Positions 6,844 through 9,433 of a DNA stretch of 9,433 nucleotides are shown piece by piece. A model generated the notes under the pieces. The model saw only the letters and a program-made list of their open reading frames with translations, did no database searches and was not told the DNA's origin. The stretch is from the NCBI GenBank assembly GCA_047614125.1, contig JBLHHI010000123.1, positions 1 through 9,433 on the forward strand, written 5' to 3'. This stretch comes from JBLHHI01 sp047614125 (GTDB lineage: Bacteria; Bacteroidota; Bacteroidia; NS11-12g; UBA9320). Position 1 is the stretch's first letter, and the number at the start of each line of letters is the position of its first letter. The translations under genes and the position numbers were made by a program.

Positions 6844-7611
6844 ATGGATCACACGTATAATTACCAACTACCAAACCTACCAAACCGAACCAGCAAGCCA
6901 AGAGATATGGGAATGACTATGGTTATGGACAAGGGCTTAAGCATCCGAGAGGCAGAAGATTTTCTTGAAACCACGGAAGGATATGTAGATATTATTAAAC
7001 TTGGTTTTGGTACCTCAATTGTAACGCCTCGCCTTCAAGAGAAGATTAAGCTTTATCAAAGCGCGGGCATTCCGGTTTATTTTGGTGGAACCTTGTTCGA
7101 AGCCTTTGTGGTTAGAGATATGGTGGAAGATTATATGCGCTTATTGGATAAGTTTGGAATAACACATACGGAAGTAAGCGATGGATCCATCGAAATTGGT
7201 CAAGACGAGAAGTGTGGTTACATACGTAAAATGGCCAAGGAGTACGTTGTTCTAAGTGAGGTAGGTTCGAAAGACGCCGACAAGATTATTCCTCCATATA
7301 AGTGGATTGCCATGATGAAAGCCGAATTGGAAGCGGGCGCTTGGAAAGTTATTGCCGAAGCTCGAGAGAGTGGTACGGTTGGTATTTTTAGAAAGTCGGG
7401 TGAGGTACGTTCCGGTTTAGTTGAAGAGATTCTAACGCAAATTCCTCAAGAAAAAATCCTTTGGGAAGCACCTCAAAAGGTTCAGCAAGTTTGGTTTATT
7501 GAATTGTATGGATCTAACGTGAGTCTCGGAAACATTGCTCCAAATGAAGTAATTCCGTTGGAAACGCTTCGAATAGGTTTACGAGGGGATACCTTTAATT
7601 TGTTTTTATAG
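6844..7611 (+). CDS. Phosphosulfolactate synthase (ComA family)
   Basis: The family enzyme adds sulfite to phosphoenolpyruvate to give (R)-phosphosulfolactate, first step of the methanogen coenzyme M route and a source of sulfolactate in some bacteria. The 255 residues are the usual family length. From the ATG at 6844, conserved segments run in order along a TIM barrel: VMDKGL (27-32), IKLGFGTS (51-58), GGTLFE (81-86), EVSDGS (110-115), SEVGSK (138-143), EARESG (172-177), WEAPQK (207-212) and LRGDTF (246-251). K143 aligns, from memory of the Methanocaldococcus protein, with its proposed catalytic lysine. An upstream in-frame extension to 6742 overlaps the TPR gene and lacks family similarity, so it is rejected. 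The leader is A-rich with no Shine-Dalgarno. No coenzyme M genes are nearby; in Bacteroidetes a role in sulfonate or sulfonolipid supply is plausible but inferred. Confidence 0.9.
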   Translation: MDHTYNYQLPNLPNRTSKPRDMGMTMVMDKGLSIREAEDFLETTEGYVDIIKLGFGTSIVTPRLQEKIKLYQSAGIPVYFGGTLFEAFVVRDMVEDYMRLLDKFGITHTEVSDGSIEIGQDEKCGYIRKMAKEYVVLSEVGSKDADKIIPPYKWIAMMKAELEAGAWKVIAEARESGTVGIFRKSGEVRSGLVEEILTQIPQEKILWEAPQKVQQVWFIELYGSNVSLGNIAPNEVIPLETLRIGLRGDTFNLFL

Positions 7612-7667
7612 TGCTCTTTTAACCGTCTATTTAATTTAGCTTAGTGACTGTGGCATGGTAATTGTTT

Positions 7668-7675
7668 TACTTTTG
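7668..7675 (+). promoter_or_regulatory. -7 promoter box for the barrel-protein gene
   Basis: TACTTTTG matches TAnnTTTG exactly, 26 nt before the ATG at 7702, inside the 90-bp gap after the phosphosulfolactate synthase gene. A -33 box is not obvious. It suggests that the downstream gene is transcribed on its own. Confidence 0.5.
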
Positions 7676-7701
7676 AACAAGTAAGCAGTTAAAAATCCAC
7701 T

Positions 7702-8610
7702 ATGAAACTAATTCTCACTTTTTTAATAATAATTTCTACTTCCTTAACGGCTTTTGCACAGTGGGAACTGGGTTTTGGATACACTGGTTCTACACCCGTT
7801 GATCGCTTTTGTGAGAGCTCTTACAAGTATGGAAATGGCTTGTTTTTCAATCTGACTACATCTTCGATTCTGCCTAAAAATCAGCCCTTTAAGTTGCAAT
7901 TTGGTATGTATTTTGATCATTTTAATGCCGGCACGAAACGCATGGATATTCTTCTTGCGGAGCCCATTAATGAAGATGGAAAGGCCATATTTCACAATAA
8001 GAGTAGTGGACAGCATTATTTAGCCAGATTTGGATATGAGGCAAGCCCCAAGGTTACAGTCTTTACAGACTTTATTATCGGAAGAAGAAAATTTTACTCG
8101 CAGTTGGTAACCGGAGTTAAAGGGTTTTCATCCGAATACGAGGATAATTATCTGGATACTTTTAAAAGCCCAACCTTCCGATATGGCATTGGTATGGGGG
8201 TTCGATACTCCATAGGTAAATCCTTTGGTATAGAATTCCGAGCAGATTATACAAGAGGTAATAAGGCGGAATACTATAAACTGGATGATATTACCAAGAC
8301 GGATGATGTTATTGAGTGGGAAAACGAAAAATGGGCGTATACCGACTTGTTCATTGCATCTGTTTCCTTGAATTGGAAGTTGTTTGCGTCGCACTCTTCA
8401 GGTTCAAGAACAACAAACCGCGTTCGCCCAAGTCCAGGTCCTCCAGTTTATAGACCTACTCCAACCAGAACAACAACTCAAACCACAGATACTCGAACGA
8501 AGACACGAACGCGAACCAAAACAACTCCTCCGCCAGCCAAAAAGAAGGTAGTTCCCGCCACAAAAATTAAACAGAAAGAGGAAAAGAAAGACGACAAAAT
8601 TAACTGGTAA
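7702..8610 (+). CDS. Secreted outer-membrane beta-barrel-like protein with basic disordered C-terminal tail
   Basis: The 302-residue product starts with a standard signal peptide (MKLILTFLIIISTSLTAFA, cleavage before Q20). Residues 21 to about 228 alternate hydrophobic and polar residues with many aromatics and glycines, for example LGFGYTGS (23-30), FKLQFGMYFDHF (63-74), FRYGIGMGVRYSIG (159-172) and FIASVSLNWKLF (217-228). This fits a small eight-stranded-type outer-membrane barrel whose last strand ends in WKLF. Residues 232-302 are different: low-complexity, rich in Thr, Arg, Pro then Lys, with repeated TRT/TKT units (264-275), PPPAKKK (276-282) and a mixed-charge end. If the barrel is inserted normally, this tail would lie in the periplasm. 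I recognise no specific family. The stop codon overlaps the 3' end of the convergent broken gene by 11 bp. Confidence 0.75.
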   Translation: MKLILTFLIIISTSLTAFAQWELGFGYTGSTPVDRFCESSYKYGNGLFFNLTTSSILPKNQPFKLQFGMYFDHFNAGTKRMDILLAEPINEDGKAIFHNKSSGQHYLARFGYEASPKVTVFTDFIIGRRKFYSQLVTGVKGFSSEYEDNYLDTFKSPTFRYGIGMGVRYSIGKSFGIEFRADYTRGNKAEYYKLDDITKTDDVIEWENEKWAYTDLFIASVSLNWKLFASHSSGSRTTNRVRPSPGPPVYRPTPTRTTTQTTDTRTKTRTRTKTTPPPAKKKVVPATKIKQKEEKKDDKINW

Positions 8611-9214
8611 CATCTTGCTTTGCTTGCTTTTTGCGCAAATCCAAGATTATCCATAAGATCCACATACTAGATATAGTGGCAAATAAGCACCAGATTGATA
8701 GGGTTCTATCGCTAATGTTAAGCTTGGTGAACAAGTAAACAACCAAATTCACTGCACCTAAAACCCAAACTTTCTTTATTCTTGAAATAAGGGTAGGTAG
8801 GATGGTTACAGCCAGATACAACAAGCCAAAATGGTTGTAAAGACTTGTTAATGTCAAAGTTGTAAACGATGCTGCAATCGAGTATCTCGGCTTTCACACC
8901 AATAAATGTAATAACATACTCCAGCAGCAAGCTGGTAGCTCCTCCAATAAATGTAATAACCAGCAGAGTTTTTTTTCTTGGCTCATCTTTTTCTAGCAGC
9001 CAGATGCAGAACGGTGTGAAGAATGGCCAGAGACCACCCAGGTAAAAAACAAAAATCCGGTAGATACTGGTGCTGTAAAGTGTTCCGTGCTGGGATAGAG
9101 CTTAGACAACCAAACGAAGCCTTCGCAAAACTGTTGAATCCCAAAGAAAAGGGGAATTAAGGCGAGAACCTTGGTCGGTTGATTAAAAACCTGAGTTCGA
9201 TTAATCCTTGCGGT
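8600..9214 (-). pseudogene. Frameshifted, N-terminally truncated DUF6629-like membrane protein
   Basis: Three minus-strand frames join into one recognisable protein. Piece 1 (9214-9044) carries LALIPLFFGIQQFCEGFVWLS. Piece 2 (about 9042-8850) carries FYLGGLWPFFTPFCIWLLE and then SIVYNF. Piece 3 (about 8850-8603) carries LYNHFGLLYLAVTILPTL and TLSIWCLFATISS and ends in a charged tail. The order and motifs (IPLFFGIQQ near the N-terminus, SIWC near the C-terminus, about six hydrophobic segments) resemble the DUF6629 family as I remember it. The first break is at a run of six A (9044-9049), where one more base would restore the frame. The second, between about 8865 and 8835, needs one base fewer, so the two shifts cancel. 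The usual N-terminal 15-20 residues (MCFSATASF-like) are absent: frame 1 is closed by TGA at 9217-9215, just where the near-palindrome begins. Homopolymer sequencing error is an alternative for the first shift. Confidence 0.65.
8899..8960. repeat. 17-bp direct repeat inside the broken gene
   Basis: CCAATAAATGTAATAAC occurs at 8899-8915 and 8944-8960, 45 bp apart, so the repeat is in phase with the codons and encodes VITFIG twice, 15 residues apart, on the minus strand. CAGCAG follows each copy within a few bases, which may indicate a past local duplication. Confidence 0.7.
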
Positions 9215-9220
9215 TCAGAA

Positions 9221-9312
9221 CGCTTGTCAATAGTGAGATGCGAATAAAAATTGTGAAAAAATAGCGGGCTATTTTGAACGATTTTTATGAAGTAGATTGC
9301 TGTTGACAAGTG
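9221..9312. repeat. 92-bp near-palindromic element
   Basis: The whole segment aligns with its own reverse complement. The outer arms are CTTGTCAA (9223-9230) and TTGACAAG (9303-9310). The middle arms are AATAAAAATTGTGA and a diverged complement ending in ATTTTTATGAA. The core is AAAATAGC-GG-GCTATTTT (9258-9275). No target-site duplication is obvious at the edges. It could be a MITE-like element, the decayed end of an insertion sequence, or a strong regulatory or terminator hairpin. It sits exactly where the adjacent pseudogene loses its N-terminus. Confidence 0.55.
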
Positions 9313-9366
9313 GAAATGAGAAATTTGCTTTTTAATAAAGCCGCATAGTCTTCATTATCCGTTCTT

Positions 9367-9384
9367 GGTTTACCCCGGTAAACC
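9367..9384. repeat. 18-bp perfect palindrome
   Basis: GGTTTACC-CC-GGTAAACC has 8-bp arms around CC. It lies in the last 220 bp, where no intact gene is visible, and could be an operator or part of the same repetitive region as 9221-9312. A 22-codon minus-strand frame crosses it (stop near 9333), too short to call. Confidence 0.5.
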
Positions 9385-9433
9385 TACAAACATGACGCTT
9401 CGACTATACAATTTTATAAAAATCTGAACCTGC

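Noticed and set aside
9040..9052. Programmed -1 frameshifting in the DUF6629-like gene
   Set aside because: Although TTT TTT can slip, a second, +1 event would also be needed and the N-terminus is missing; decay or sequence error explains it more simply.
9333..9401. Short minus-strand frame of about 22 codons ending near 9333
   Set aside because: It is too short, bounded by close stops and crosses a palindrome; it could be the tail of a decayed element but cannot be supported as a gene.

Overview
The window looks like a chromosomal segment from a member of the Bacteroidetes (Bacteroidota). Three things point there: several genes are preceded by the phylum's sigma-type -7 box TAnnTTTG with short leaders and almost no Shine-Dalgarno signal; the base composition is moderately AT-rich; and the gene content is typical, with a large secreted M1 peptidase, the conserved acidic TPR protein and a small outer-membrane barrel. 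I cannot place it below phylum level with confidence.

Layout, left to right. Positions 1-286 hold two tandem copies of a repeat element whose complete copy is bounded by inverted GGATCTCC boxes; it lies directly against the 3' end of a minus-strand GIY-YIG nuclease gene (293-607). Next are a minus-strand Sfp-type 4'-phosphopantetheinyl transferase (713-1345, GTG start, possibly leaderless) and, divergently, dCTP deaminase (1470-2006). A 209-bp convergent gap with nested palindromes separates dcd from a very large minus-strand M1 metallopeptidase (2216-5287), which has a signal peptide and a long beta-rich C-terminal part. Divergent from it are a TPR protein (5385-6788) and, 55 bp later, a ComA-family phosphosulfolactate synthase (6844-7611), possibly one transcript. 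A secreted beta-barrel-like protein with a basic, Thr/Arg/Pro/Lys-rich tail follows (7702-8610) with its own promoter-like box. The right end (8600-9214, minus) is a DUF6629-like membrane protein gene broken by two opposite frameshifts and lacking its N-terminus. It abuts a 92-bp near-palindrome (9221-9312), and a further 18-bp palindrome lies at 9367-9384.

The genes do not form one evident pathway. Most are single-gene units in alternating orientation: housekeeping (dCTP deaminase), carrier-protein activation (PPTase), envelope proteins (M1 peptidase, barrel protein) and a sulfonate-forming enzyme that could feed sulfonolipid or sulfolactate metabolism. The mobile-looking material sits at the two window ends, and the right end shows gene decay. 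I do not see convincing evidence of a new multi-gene system; the best leads are the repeat next to the GIY-YIG gene, the right-end near-palindrome with the broken gene, and the ComA homologue.
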